Positions 24,691 through 35,915 of a stretch of 64,000 nucleotides of DNA are shown here, piece by piece. Position 1 is the stretch's first letter, and each line of letters begins with the position of its first letter. The translations under genes and the position numbers were made by a program. The notes beneath the pieces were generated by a model, which had not been told where the DNA came from, made no database searches, and saw only the letters and a program-made list of their open reading frames with translations. Source of the DNA: Synaphobranchus kaupii (Eukaryota > Chordata > Actinopteri > Anguilliformes > Synaphobranchidae); the NCBI GenBank assembly GCA_029718625.1, contig CM056381.1, forward strand, positions 57,964,157 to 58,028,156, in the 5' to 3' direction.

Positions 24691-27446
24691 GGTGTGGTTG
24701 AAAAAACACACCTATTGTTATCGCTCAGACTGACCGTTATTATTCTTCCGCCGATTTTTCAAAACCTATCACCTCCTACACCGTTCACACCATCGACACC
24801 ATTCATACCTCATATTATATCTTTATACCCCCTCCAGGTTGCTATTAGTTTTTACCTTTATACCATATACACTTTTTGAGATATTTGACATTTTATCGCC
24901 AAAAAATGAATGGGGGTCAATGGGCACGTGCAGTAGGCTAGCTCACGGTGAGAATGCTCAGTGTGAGCACTGAGCTGATTTTTGAATCACTTAACGTTCT
25001 GTCAACAACCTTGGAAAAATGCCAATGAGAAATTCCATAGCTAACGACGTAGCCTACTTCTGTCTGCAACTGAAATGATCATACACACTTTAGCTTTCAA
25101 AAATAATAATCATTGCCATTGGACTATAGCTACAACAAATTCTGCATCAAGCGCAATGCGCTCCTTCGCCACGAACACGCAGGCTATTAGCCCTATCTAC
25201 GGTGCTAGCCTAATCGTCAATGTCCCAATTATAGTAGCCTATTCATATTTCTCTGAAATTGTAAACAACTTTAAACCCTCAAAATTCCAATGCAGGATTG
25301 CTGCAGAGTTGCCGCTTGTGCATACATCAACCTCTCAAGTTGCACTGCATGATAAAATAGCCCAAACCCGTTTACAACCATCTTGCCACAGTCAGATAAC
25401 ATGCATAAAATGTACCGTTTCTACACACTACAAAAACGTTTGTTCCGATATAGGCTAGCCTATAGGCTATTATTAAAAAGTTTAAACTTACAAATAAACA
25501 TTCGGTGTATTTTCCTTTGCGTAGGCGCATTGTAGCAATGTAGCGTTCATATTTTTTTCTACAAATCTCTGATAAACAGATTAAGGAACCAAATATCCTA
25601 CCTCGTAACGATTCTACAACTGGTTTCTGTTGTTGAAGAGATTCTCTTATTCCATTTTGCCACTGCCCAGCAACGTTGATGTTTCCACAGCACTATCGTA
25701 CTCGCGGCTACTAATAGCCTATGTTGCTGTTATGTAAAAACACACGTAACGTTACTTTTTAAGGTATGGACTATAAATACATTGGGCTATGTATTTTATC
25801 CGAATTATGCACATAACTGTTCCGTTGTATTATGTATGTACTGTATGTGATCATTCTGACATTGTAGCTATCAGCAAGTGGTTTGATGTGGGTCAGAAAC
25901 GTCAGAAATAGTCAAGTATGACTGAGTATCTGCCACAGTTCTGTGGTATATGCAGATCCATAGACTAGAAAAATTAGCAATGGCATCACTGAAATAGCTT
26001 GAGTTAGGAACAGCGCCTACAGTGGCTGAATGGGAAGACTACAGGGTCGGCGGTTCTTTTATTCACTGATTTTTATTTTTTTAAATTATATGCAGCCTAT
26101 ACTTTTTTCAGTTTATGATTGAGGCGAGGCCCCTTTCACTTGAGGCCCGTTTCAGGTGAAACTAATGAAACATAGCAAATGCCGCCTATGCTTCCCGTCT
26201 CTGATCCAAATCCAAATGCTGTCACGTAACGTTATGTTGTATAAGTTACAAAATAGGCTACAATTGAATTGTTAACAAAACATATTTTCAGCGCTGTTGA
26301 AATTTTTGCCTATGTTTTAGCTAAATGCTCATCTAGCCTACTAATCACTCATTTCAACATTATTCAACGAATTCTGATTTATGTCCTAATAACGTTAGCA
26401 CAGACAACTTCCTAACAAAACATGACAAAAGCATAAGCCAGCTAGGCTACTGTGGTTAAGCTACCAGGCATAACAAACCTTTCACTCTGCATGAAAATGC
26501 CAAGGTGACGGGTGCCAGTAGACTATGTTAGCAAAATGCAATAGATTATGACATAGCTCCAGCAAATAAACTATCCGCTACACATGATTGGGTTATAATC
26601 TCAAGTTTATGCAAGTCAACAACGTTAAATTAAGTTACTATTAGCCAAACGATAGCCTATATTTAATTATTGCTTTAGATAGCTGCATGCTAGGTAGGCT
26701 GAACAGAACGCTGAATTCAGCACAGGACATGTGGTTTGGACTTCACAAATCTGTAATCGGAATCAGAGTTTGTTTAATAAAGTGGAGAAATCAGTAGATG
26801 AGCATTTGGTTAAAACCTAGGGAAAAATTGTATGAACCCATATTTTTCTACAAACACAACTACGACTGTGTCCGAATAGTCTGAATCAGCACACACTACT
26901 ATTTGAGTATGCCAGTTGAGTATACTTTTTTTTTTAAAAAGCTGTTAAATTAGGCTAGCCTTGCGCGGCCAAATTGAGTTTTCTCAATATCCGCAGATGA
27001 TATAGCCAAAGAATGTAAAGGAAACTGATATAGCCTAGGCTACTTATGTCCAGGTTTATATGGAGAATATTTTGCATTCTGCATGTCACTGCAGTATAGA
27101 CTACAGTAAGCAGTATGCTAGTACACAGGACACAGTAAATTGGGCATTCACAATGCCTTCCTCTACAACATTGTTATGACCCAACAATACTATCCCAGAT
27201 GATTTGACATTACCTTTTTGTACTTTCATCACAATTCATTACTTCTTTGTATCACTTCCAGGTTCTTTCGACTACTTACCACAAAATAGGCTACATCACC
27301 ATATTTTAACACTTTCACCTTCACTAGATCCCTTTATACTGCATTAACAGTTCATAGCATTTCCACCTTTTATTTACCACCTCACTACCAAATTACCATA
27401 TTTCTATGCCTTTTCCAGCCATTGATATTTGTTAAGCAACCACACC
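24691..27446. mobile_element. TA-flanked inverted-repeat element of unknown class
   Basis: Perfect terminal inverted repeats GGTGTGGTTG and CAACCACACC, each flanked by TA (24689-24690 and 27447-27448). The left end continues with a small hairpin (AAAAAACACACCTATTG) and a TTATTATTCTTCCGCC block. The right end is T/C-rich on the plus strand. The interior is non-coding by eye; a 127-codon open frame at 25075-25458 has no domain I recognise. The element sits inside the loop of fold-back copy C. The TA duplication is consistent with a Tc1/mariner-like or ISL2EU-like superfamily, but I cannot assign it. Confidence 0.6.
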
Positions 27447-27496
27447 TACAATTTCTTAAGGAATTGTTAATCTAGTTTTCCCATAGATTTCAAAAT

Positions 27497-27525
27497 GAGT
27501 CAGGAGAAACAACCATTAAAGTATG
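27497..27525. repeat. Fold-back copy C, right-arm stub
   Basis: GAGTCAGGAGAAACAACC here is the complement of GGTTGTTTCTCCTGAC at 24669-24684. It shows that 24685-27496 lies inside the loop of one hairpin. Confidence 0.65.
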
Positions 27526-27543
27526 CAGAAAAGAGTGTTATCC

Positions 27544-27645
27544 TAGGCTTGGGCGATATGACCATATTATCGTGCAACGCAATATTGGATGGCCATGATA
27601 TATCATCCTCACGTGCCCGATAACAGAACGATATCCGTGAATATT
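27544..27645. repeat. hAT-like terminal fragment
   Basis: TAGGCTTGGGCGATATGACC through CAGAACGATATCCGTGAATA matches, in inverse orientation, the right end of 12004-13285, including TCATCCTCACGTGCC. No second end was found. Confidence 0.5.
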
Positions 27646-28917
27646 TGCTCAGGGGCCTAACTCTTATTTTGAAATTAGTTTGCCATGTCGAGCTGCCAGC
27701 AGTCAGTTTTTGGTAGCGCTAATGAACCACCGAACTATATAGAAAACTAGAAACCACAAGGTGGGCATGTCCTGAAGTCAGGTTTTTTAGTAGCACCAAA
27801 AAAGCTGAAGGGGAAGACATGTAATGGTGCATCATCCTGTCTATGCCCATAGACTGCCAGCAAAATCCGAAGCGCTGTCATGTCGTAATTACCATACTTT
27901 TTAACAATGTTAGAGTCTCCGAAATTATAATTATAATAATAGATTTCATTTGATATAATGAGGACCATGTATTATATCACAATCTCTGGAAATGATTTTT
28001 TTTAATTCCCGGAATTGACCAGCATTCATTGCCGCTCTGGTCTGAACAGGATGCAAGACTACGGATGCCGGGAAGCACAGAAAATGTATGAAAAAAAAAA
28101 AAAAGTATGATTACTTAGTTAGCTGAATAGCTAACTGTACAGAGTAAAACTTGGAACAGCTCTTTTTACTTCAGTCTGTATAGATTTGGGATGGTTTTTT
28201 CTCGATGCAGTTAGTGGTATCCAGCTAAGAAATCCTGTGTAGTTCGTAGTAACGTTATACCCCCTGCTGTGTCTTTAATGTTTTTAATTCATTTCAATAG
28301 ATACCGTTAGCTACAAGCTAGCTAGATAATAGAATAGAATAACTTTTATTTTCCCTTTAGCCACCCCGTTGTAGCCACCAGCAACAACAAAAAAGACATA
28401 GACAGTGATATAAGATAGCTAACGTTAGCTAACTAACTGAAAATAATCGTCAGTCAGAGAACTGATTTAACGTTACAGTTGAAGAGAGAATAATAATCTG
28501 TAGTAGACTAACGTTAGTTGACGTTATAGTTTTGGGGATAGATTTCAGGCACTTCATTTTTCACTACACTAATAACAAAAGCCTCTTGCACAATCCAGCA
28601 GGTCATAGCTCGGACTAGCTAGCACTGGAGGAAACATATGTTAGGACAAAAGCAAGTTGGCTTATTGTTTGTATTTTCATTGCCCAGCTGAACCACCAAA
28701 CTAACGTTATAGTTGCCACTTATAGCCTAGTTGCCATGAACATAATTTTCGTCGATTAGCAACCGAAATTACTGAGTGGACCTTTAAGATATTCAAAACA
28801 TATTTTGTCAAATAATTTTAGTTAAAAAATTTTTTGCAATGATGAATTACTAAACTAGGACAGATTATTCAAAATAGCGTTTATTCACCAAGACACATGC
28901 TATTACACACATTTGCT
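27646..28917. other. Non-coding stretch
   Basis: Rich in CTAACGTTAGC-type and AGCTAGCTA words, common in teleost intergenic DNA. No gene identified. Confidence 0.5.
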
Positions 28918-31223
28918 AATAATAATAATAAACTTTATTTATATAGCACCTTTCATATCATAAAATGCAGCTCAAAGTGCTTTACAAGAGCAACAATAGA
29001 AATAAATGACACAGGTATTAAGATAAGATTTTTAAAAAAACATAAGATAATAAAAATTGATAATGATAATAGTAGAAATTAAATTTAAAAAAAATTATAA
29101 TAATAATAGTAAAAATAAAATTTATAAAGATAAAGAAAATAATAATAGTAATAAAATAAATTGATAATGATAAAAACAATCCTAAGATATAAAAAGCATA
29201 AAACAAGTATAAGAAATATAAAACAAATATAACATAATAACAATGGTATTAAAAAAATAAAAGGTTGAATTAATTAAAAGCAAGATCATAAAAATGGGTT
29301 TTGAGCTGTTTCTTAAAACTATCAACCGATGCTGCTTGTCTTATTTCTAATGGGAGTTTGTTCCAAACCTTTGGTGCATAGGAACAGAAAGCTGCTTCAC
29401 CATACTTATTGTAATTCATTTTTGGGGCATTGAGCAAGCCAGCACTAGATGATCTAAGGGAACGGTTTGGAACATACTTAGATAAGCAATCACAGAAGTA
29501 TGAAGGTGCTAAACCATTTAGGGCCTTATAAACAAGTAAAATAATTTTAAAATCAATCCTCAATGTTACAGGGAGCCAGTGCAATGAGGCTAGAACTGGT
29601 GTAATGTGTTCTCTTTTCCTGGTTTTTGTTAGAATTCTGGCTGCTGCATTTTGTACAAGTTGCAGCCTATCAATAGATTTTTTAGGTAATCCAGTAAAGA
29701 GTGCATTGCAATAATCTAGGCGAGAGAATACAAAGGCATGGGTCAACTTTTTGGCATCTTCCAGTGAGAGGTAGGGTCTAACTCTTGCAATATTTCTTAA
29801 ATGAAAAAAGGCAATCTTTGTAACATTGTTGATATGTGATGTAAAATCCAACTCAGAGTCAAGAATAACACCCAGGTTTTTTACTTCAGGCTTATTCTGT
29901 AGAGCCAGACTTCCAAATTTGCTTAATATCTTTTCTCTTTGTGCATTTGTACCAATTATAAGAATTTCTGTTTTATCTTCATTTAGTTTGAGGAAATGTT
30001 TACTCATCCACTGTGTAATGCTGGATAGGCAATTTATCAAGGGATCTAGGGCATCAGTATCATCTGGCGCTACAGATAAATATAACTGAGTGTCATCAGC
30101 ATAACAATGAAAATTCACTCCATGATCACAAATCATTTTTCCAAGTGGCAGCATATACAGACAAAACAGTAGAGGACTAAGAAACATGGTCACCGAGACT
30201 AACAAAATATCTTCTGACAGTAAGGTAAGTATTAAATCAGTTCACGGCTGTGCCTGAGAGACCAATACAATTTTCAAAACGGTTTAGAAGTATCCCATGA
30301 TCGACTGTATCAAAGGCAGCAGTCAGATCAAGAAGTACAAGAATAGAAACATTTTTATTATCGGCGCTCACTCGAAGATCATTGATTACTTTTGCAAGCG
30401 TTGTTTCAGTACTGTGTCCCCTTCTAAAACCTGACTGAAATTTTTCATGAATCTTGTTGTCCTGTAAGAACGCATCCAACTGTTTAAAGACTGCCTTTTC
30501 CAATATCTTACTCAGAAAAGGCAGGTTGGAAATAGGCCTAGAATTGCTAAAAATAGAAGAATCAAGATTATGCTTCTTGAGTAAGGGCTTCACTAGAGCT
30601 GTTTTGAGTGCATCTGGAAAGATGCCTGTTTCTAGGGAGCAATTCACAATATCCAGTACATCATCAATCAAACTATCTAAAACCTCCTTAAAGAACGTAG
30701 TGGGAATTGCATCCAGGGAGCAAGTGGATGACTTCAACTGCAAAATAATTTTACGGAGTTCCCCTTCACTAATTTTACAAAAATAATTTAGATTTCCCCG
30801 AGAACCACTAACAATCAGATTTTTTTGATTTTCAACATTAATCACAATACCAGCTCGGATATTAACGATCTTATTATCAAAAAATGATGCAAACTCCTCA
30901 CATTTTGACTGTGAGGCAGGGCATATTTGTTCACAAAACTGGGAAGGATTTAAAAGGCGATCGATAGTAGAAAATAAGATTCTAGGGTTGTTCCCGCTTT
31001 CACTGATAATCTTAGAGAAGTATGCCTGCCGCTCACAGTATAACTGTGACGCTTTGTTATAAACATATAGGGATTTTGTAAGGATCTCTCGGTGGATTGT
31101 TAGTTTGTTTTTTCTCCACATTCGCTCAGCTCTACGGCACTCCCTCTTGAGCAGACGTATTCGCTCATTTTTCCAAGGCATTACTTTAGCCTGTGATTTA
31201 TTTTTAGTTTTCACAGGTGCCAC
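28918..31223 (-). mobile_element. L2-like LINE, minus strand, 3' portion
   Basis: Reading right to left, RT coding sequence leads into a 3' UTR that ends with AAGTGCTTTGAGCTGCATTT, GGTGCTATATAAATAAAG and a (TTA)n tail at 28918-28936, a classic microsatellite-like LINE terminus. The 5' part continues at 32661 after a hAT insertion (31224-32652). It is 5'-truncated near 32790. A/T-rich repetitive UTR sequence fills 29030-29260. Confidence 0.88.
29270..31223 (-). pseudogene. L2-like LINE reverse transcriptase
   Basis: Two open frames (29270-30236 and 30237-31223) belong to one polyprotein. The upstream one has a basic region with NERIRLLKRECRRAERMWRK, then RT motifs FSNSRPISNLPFLSKILEK, FQSGFRRGHSTETTLAKV and LVLLDLTAAFDTVDHGILL. 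A TGA (complement of 30237-30239) replaces the expected Trp after TAVN. The GVPQGSILG box expected near 30190-30200 has been deleted. The downstream frame has CYADDTQLYLS (YADD at 30092-30103), LKNLGVILDSELDF-like sequence and the C-terminal LHWLPV..RIDFKI region. It is inactive because of the stop, the deletion and the hAT insertion. Confidence 0.88.
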
Positions 31224-31285
31224 CAGTGGCGGCCGGCCTATAGAGGGCGCTAGGGCGCCGCCCCCACTCCCCCACATGCAAAAAA

Positions 31286-31345
31286 AATAAAATAATAAAA
31301 TAAATAAATAAATAAATAAAAAATAAAAAAGTAAAATAAAAAGAA
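31286..31345. repeat. (AAATA/AATAA)n simple repeat
   Basis: An A/T repeat with many AATAA and AAATA units inside the hAT element. Confidence 0.85.
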
Positions 31346-31715
31346 TACAAATGTAGCTCAAACATGTTACAACATAAATATGTTGGTCTTGTGTTGTCTA
31401 AAGTTGCCCTGCAATCGGCACATTAACCCCTGAAAATGTATTGTATAATACAGGAACCCCTGAATATGTATTGTATAATACGCAGGGCGCCGGTAACGTT
31501 AACTGAATCAGAACACTCATACTTTTTCAGGCGAGCCCGCTGATTCTGTTGTCTGATTCGCTGCCAAGAAAGAAGCCCCCGGGACGCAGGCCTGTGCGCC
31601 CCGGACCCTCCTACCGTTTTCTGATTAGTTCTCATGGTTTAGGATAGTATTTAATTGGACGCAGCAGCACGTGTATCACTCCGCGAGCACTAGGGCACGG
31701 AATTCGAGTGGAATA

Positions 31716-32450
31716 ATGGTGTCTTCGAGTAGAACACAAAACGAAGAAAATTCGGTTGTTTCTTTGCAAAAAGAGCCTTTTTCAAGGCGTTCATTTGAAG
31801 AAAAGAAAAGAGTGAAGGAGCTTGGACCACAGCGACTTTATTTGGACATTCACCAGCAAGCAAGTGATCGCGGTCGGGTTTATACACGGAGCTTCTCTCG
31901 CTCGTGTTACGACAAACGGAGTTGGCTAGCTGGATGTGTTGTGGGTAATGCATTATATTGCTTTCCCTGTTTGCTATTTCAAACTGCTGGCACCGAACCG
32001 TTATGGACAACGGGGGTACGGGACCTAAAACATCTTGATGAAAAGTGCAAACGACACGAAAGTAGCCGCAGCCATCTTGACAACAGTATGAAGCTGAGCT
32101 TTTTTGGTAGGCTTAGCATTGCTGAACAACTAGATGAAGGCTACAGAATTGGCATTAGAAAGCATAACGAAGAGGTGACAAAAAATCAACACATCCTGTC
32201 CAGAATAATAGACTGTGTGAAATTTTGTGGCGCCTTTGAGTTGGCTTTGCGTGGCCATGATGAGACCGAGGCCTCCGCCAATCCCGGGATATTCCGTGGG
32301 TTGGTCAACTTTGTTGCCTCCCTTGATGGAGTGTTGAGAGAGCATCTGGAGAATGCCACTGTTTTCAAGGGAACTTCAAAAACTGTGCAGAACGAGCTAC
32401 TGGACTGTATGTATGATGTTTTGAGGGAACACATCATCAAAGAAGCCTAA
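31716..32450 (+). CDS. Truncated hAT transposase-like protein (TTF finger, DUF4371-like start)
   Basis: I place the start at the ATG at 31716 because the preceding codons have no other ATG; the frame has 244 codons to TAA at 32448-32450. Residues about 60-130 form a TTF-type zinc finger region: RSWLAGCVVGNALYCFPCLL with a CxxC pair, then KHLDEKCKRHESSRSHLDN with the downstream Cys/His. Residues about 140-200 resemble the beginning of the DUF4371/hAT catalytic region (SRIIDCVKFCGAFELALRGH). The catalytic Asp/Glu residues and the C-terminal dimerisation region of a full protein (usually 600 or more residues) are absent. The downstream sequence reaches the right terminus in about 200 bp. It may act as a DNA-binding repressor, or it may be simply dead. 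Confidence 0.75.
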   Translation: MVSSSRTQNEENSVVSLQKEPFSRRSFEEKKRVKELGPQRLYLDIHQQASDRGRVYTRSFSRSCYDKRSWLAGCVVGNALYCFPCLLFQTAGTEPLWTTGVRDLKHLDEKCKRHESSRSHLDNSMKLSFFGRLSIAEQLDEGYRIGIRKHNEEVTKNQHILSRIIDCVKFCGAFELALRGHDETEASANPGIFRGLVNFVASLDGVLREHLENATVFKGTSKTVQNELLDCMYDVLREHIIKEA

Positions 32451-32652
32451 TTAACATGTCTTTGTCCCAAAATGTTAATGTGAAATGTGAATTAAACTGT
32501 CTTATGCAACTGAGACACAAGATTGCTTATTTTTTTCCTGTCAAAAGTCAGATGTATTTCCCTTTTTTATTTATAAACAAATGCCCAAAATTTTTCTGAC
32601 ACTAAGACCATGCTAGCGCCCCAACCTATATTTTGATCACCAGCCACCACTG

Positions 32653-32790
32653 GGTGCCACTATGTCGAGAGCTGATCTTAATTTCGAGTTGAAATGATTT
32701 ACTTTTTCATGTATTGATGAGAATTCAACTGAGAGGTAGACTACGCATGTGATAAGGGAACTTTGCGGCTGAAGACGCACTTAAAAAACG
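32653..32790 (-). pseudogene. L2-like LINE, upstream coding part beyond the hAT insertion
   Basis: Read on the minus strand it encodes EFSSIHEKVNHFNSKLRSAL and DIVAP, which continues directly into VKTKN at 31223 once the hAT and its duplication are removed. The upstream limit is unclear, and a frameshift or truncation lies near 32740-32790. Nothing recognisable was found from about 32791 to 33084. Confidence 0.75.
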
Positions 32791-33084
32791 TCTTTTTAAC
32801 GCTCTGTATCGTTGTAATCACATATTTACTTATATTATGAATGTAATTCGCTAACTTGCTTGGTTCTAAGAAAAAGACTATACTAATGTTACGTTTCTTT
32901 AGGCAACTGTAGCTACCATCTACTTCCATTTGACATTCTCATACTGCTGGGCGCCATGATTTTTGGACCACGACGGACACCGTGAGTGAAGCAAGTGAGC
33001 CGTGATTGTGATTGGCTGCAGGGGCTACCCACAATCCTTAAGTAAATGGTGCGAACTGGCAAAGGTTTTAGATATATGACAATG

Positions 33085-35695
33085 GAACGCCCTCTACCGG
33101 GAGGAGCGGAAAAAATACACCTTCCGCTCCAAACTCCAGGGCCTTGAGGAGGATGAGAAGTGCACAAGGTACTTAATGTTATTGTCATGTCGTCAAAAAC
33201 GAATAACATCTCTTCCCTTTATAACAGCAGAGGGGTGGTGGTGTCTGAAGAGGCGGAGGTCCGGGAGGTGGCCAGGGAGTTCTATGTGGGTCTGTACAGC
33301 ATAAGGCCCGCAGATGGGGCTCTCATGGACACCTTCCTGGGCTGCCTGGACAGACGCCTGGGGGACGAGAGCACGGAACCTGAGTTGAGCACCGAGGAGC
33401 TCACCCGGGCCATGCGCTCCCTCAATCAGCACAAAGCTCCTGGTCCTGACGGGATCCCAGCCAAATTCTATCAGGCCTTCTGGGATCTCCTGAAGGAGGG
33501 CGTGGCGGAAGTTTTCAGGGCGGCGTACAGGGAGGGGCGGTTGGGGGCCTCACTAAGGCAGAGTGCGGTTGCTCTTGTCCCCAAAAAGGGGGACCTGAAG
33601 GACCTCCGGCACTGGCGGCCGATTAACCTCCTCTCAGCCGATTATAAGATCATGGCGAAGGCGCTGATGAGGAGGTTCCAACACCTGATAACATCGGTGG
33701 TCGGCCCCGATCAAACGTGCAGTATCCCAGGGAGGTCCATAAATGACAACCTGCTCCTCGTGAGGGATATCATAATCCACTCCGGGGAGCGCAGGTCCCC
33801 CTTGGGCCTTCTCTGCCTAGAACAGGAGAAGGCCTTTGACAGGGTAAGTCATGTGTGCTTGGAGAGGGTGCTAGAGAGGTTTAATTTTCCTAGCTCCCTC
33901 CTGCGTTGGACCAGAATGTGCTTGACTGACATCTCGGGGAGGGTGGTTGTTAATAAGCAACCATCCGCCCCCTTTGACATTAGGTCTGGCATCAGGCAGG
34001 GATGTCCTCTAGCATCCCTCCTGTACGTCATCTACATTGAGCCGTTCCTTCAGGCCATCAGGGGCAACCCGGGCATCGTTGGTTACCCACTGCCCAGGGC
34101 CAAGGGGGAGCAGCTTAGGGTGATGGCGTACATGGACGACATTACCATCGTCGGCACAGATAGTTATTCTATCACCGTTGCCAACAAGGTGTTGGATGGC
34201 TTCTGTGCAGCCACTGGTACCCTAGTCAACAGGGACAAGAGTGAACTGTTTCTGTCTCGGCATTGGAGTGAGCCACTAACCGTTTCCTTTCCTGTACGCA
34301 GAGATAACATCAAGCTCCTGGGGGTGACCTTCCAGTCAGACGGTGAAGGAAGGCTGAGCTGGGAGGGAGCCCTCCGCCACGTCCAGGCAAAACTCCGGAG
34401 CTGGAGCGTGCGGCCTTTGACTCAGACAGGTAAGATCCTGGTCCTGAAGGCAATAGTCCTTCCCATTTTTCTCTACTTGGGGAGGGTGTTTCCCCCAGAC
34501 AAGGCCACTAGTAAAAACATCACTAGAATGGCCTTTCGCTTTGTCTGGGGGAGCACCATGGAAAAACTGAAAAGAGCTACCCTCCTCAAGGAAGAGAAGA
34601 ATGGGGGCAGGGGGGTCCCAGATATAGTGAACATCATCTTGGTGCAGGGTCTGGCCACACTGGTCCAGAATACTCAGAAGGTTGAGAAGGCCTCTGGTAC
34701 CTTTGCTAGGTACTATGCCACTCCCTTCCTGAGGACGATAGGCCTGTGTGCGCTGGACCTGACCATACCGTATAGCTGGGACCCCCCATATGTATATCAA
34801 GCCCTGAGGGACTTTGCTTTTGGGGCAGGATTACACAGGGCCGGGCTGGCCTCGTGGAGTTACAAAATACTCATGGCCCATTTAAGATCTAAGGAGACCA
34901 TGACACTCCCGAGGGGCAGCACGACCCTGGACCCGTCACTAATCTGCTCAAATGTCCTAAACAAATGTTTAAATAACAAGCAAAAGGACATTGCCTGGAT
35001 TTCTGCCCACATGTGTCTCCCCACCAGGTCATTTATGTTTAAGCGGCACTTGGCCCTGACCGAGCTCTGCCCCCACGGATGTACTGACTCAGAACACGTC
35101 TGCCATCTGTTCTGGGAGTGCTCCGTGGCCAGATGGGTCTGGGGCCTTGTTGTTTCCTCTGTCTCCCATAACAGGTTGCTGCCGAGGTCCTCCCTGACTG
35201 CTGAGAGTGTCCTCTACGGACCCCGTGGAGGTTGTAAAACACCGGAGCTCCAGCGTCAGTGGAGGATCGTTAACACCATGAAGCAGGTACTGTGGGAGGC
35301 GAGGAACATCAAGGTCTATCAAAAAACATCAGTAGACCTGGTCACTCTCAGGAGGAGGACGCAAAACATCCTCCAAGACGGCGTTATGATGGACTTTGTA
35401 AAGGACAAGCGTCTGGCGAGAGAGAAATGGGGGGTGGACCATTGGAAAGAACTGATCATCTAGTCCACCCCCCTCCATCCCAAAGGAAGAGAGAGAAATT
35501 AAAAACAGAACATTTGCCTGCCCAACAACCCGGGAACCGCTTTGTTCCCTTTCCATCTACTTCCTTTTTTCTTTTCTTCTTATGTCCCTTTTGGTTTGTC
35601 CTGTGTAACAATCTTTGCATGTACTGTGTTGTATTGTGATGTGTTGATGTGTTAAGTGTATTTTAATGGAAAAAAAACAAACAAAAAAAAAAACA
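33085..35695 (+). mobile_element. Tx1-like LINE, 5'-truncated, with poly-A tail
   Basis: Starts within ORF2 after the endonuclease, with a basic NALYREERKKYTFRSKLQGL segment at about 33091-33150 in a frame shifted from the main ORF. It ends with an A-rich tail (35669-35695). The protein style (long C-terminal domain, cysteine-rich finger) fits the Tx1 clade of the L1 superfamily. G+C content is much higher than the surrounding AT-rich DNA. The extent beyond the A-rich tract to about 35820 (AATAAAAGACAAGTTT) is uncertain. Confidence 0.8.
33160..35463 (+). CDS. Tx1-like ORF2 fragment: reverse transcriptase plus C-terminal finger
   Basis: A continuous 767-codon frame; the annotated first codon is GTG and the true N-terminus lies upstream, outside this copy. 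In order: TEELTRAMRSLNQHKAPGPD and GIPAKFYQ (fingers, about residues 72-100), RHWRPINLLSADYKIMAKAL, motif A at about 218-230, SGIRQGCPLASLLYVIYIEP (motif B), AYMDDITIVG (YMDD, residues 324-327, bases 34129-34140) and a C-terminal region. The C-terminal region holds CPHGCTDSEHVCHLFWECSV, a CxxxC...HxxxxxC finger near residue 650. Motif A reads LCLEQEKAFDRV: the residue that is normally the first catalytic Asp is Glu at residue 221 (33820-33822). Open but probably inactive. Confidence 0.82.
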   Translation: MHKVLNVIVMSSKTNNISSLYNSRGVVVSEEAEVREVAREFYVGLYSIRPADGALMDTFLGCLDRRLGDESTEPELSTEELTRAMRSLNQHKAPGPDGIPAKFYQAFWDLLKEGVAEVFRAAYREGRLGASLRQSAVALVPKKGDLKDLRHWRPINLLSADYKIMAKALMRRFQHLITSVVGPDQTCSIPGRSINDNLLLVRDIIIHSGERRSPLGLLCLEQEKAFDRVSHVCLERVLERFNFPSSLLRWTRMCLTDISGRVVVNKQPSAPFDIRSGIRQGCPLASLLYVIYIEPFLQAIRGNPGIVGYPLPRAKGEQLRVMAYMDDITIVGTDSYSITVANKVLDGFCAATGTLVNRDKSELFLSRHWSEPLTVSFPVRRDNIKLLGVTFQSDGEGRLSWEGALRHVQAKLRSWSVRPLTQTGKILVLKAIVLPIFLYLGRVFPPDKATSKNITRMAFRFVWGSTMEKLKRATLLKEEKNGGRGVPDIVNIILVQGLATLVQNTQKVEKASGTFARYYATPFLRTIGLCALDLTIPYSWDPPYVYQALRDFAFGAGLHRAGLASWSYKILMAHLRSKETMTLPRGSTTLDPSLICSNVLNKCLNNKQKDIAWISAHMCLPTRSFMFKRHLALTELCPHGCTDSEHVCHLFWECSVARWVWGLVVSSVSHNRLLPRSSLTAESVLYGPRGGCKTPELQRQWRIVNTMKQVLWEARNIKVYQKTSVDLVTLRRRTQNILQDGVMMDFVKDKRLAREKWGVDHWKELII

Positions 35696-35915
35696 AGGGA
35701 ATCTAATCCCTGTGAATGTGTTTTTAAATGTGTAATGTCTGATTCAATTTAACGAAGTGATGGATAAATGTATGTAATGATGATTTTATTGGAAATTTTA
35801 CAACCAATAAAAGACAAGTTTCCCCATTGGATTTTTTGTCCGCACAAGAGGAAGTAATCAGGCATGCGCAGTAGTGTTTTCAGTTAGCTTAGCAACTGAA
35901 GTTACATAACGTATG

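Larger units (their letters stand above)
31224..32652 (+). mobile_element. hAT element with TTF-finger ORF
   Basis: Ends are CAGTGGCGGC and GCCACCACTG (inverted, one mismatch). The 8-bp target duplication GGTGCCAC is perfect (31216-31223 and 32653-32660). Removing the insert and one GGTGCCAC restores the LINE reading frame on the minus strand. An AAATA-type simple repeat lies at about 31286-31345. The encoded protein is short for a hAT transposase, so the copy is probably non-autonomous. Confidence 0.93.

Noticed and set aside
25075..25458. 127-codon frame inside the TA-flanked element as its transposase
   Set aside because: No DDE-like motif or DNA-binding domain; too short; composition looks random.
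33193..33432. Several open frames antisense to the Tx1 ORF (33193-33432, 34336-34800, 35039-35322)
   Set aside because: Antisense shadows produced by high G+C and few stop codons.
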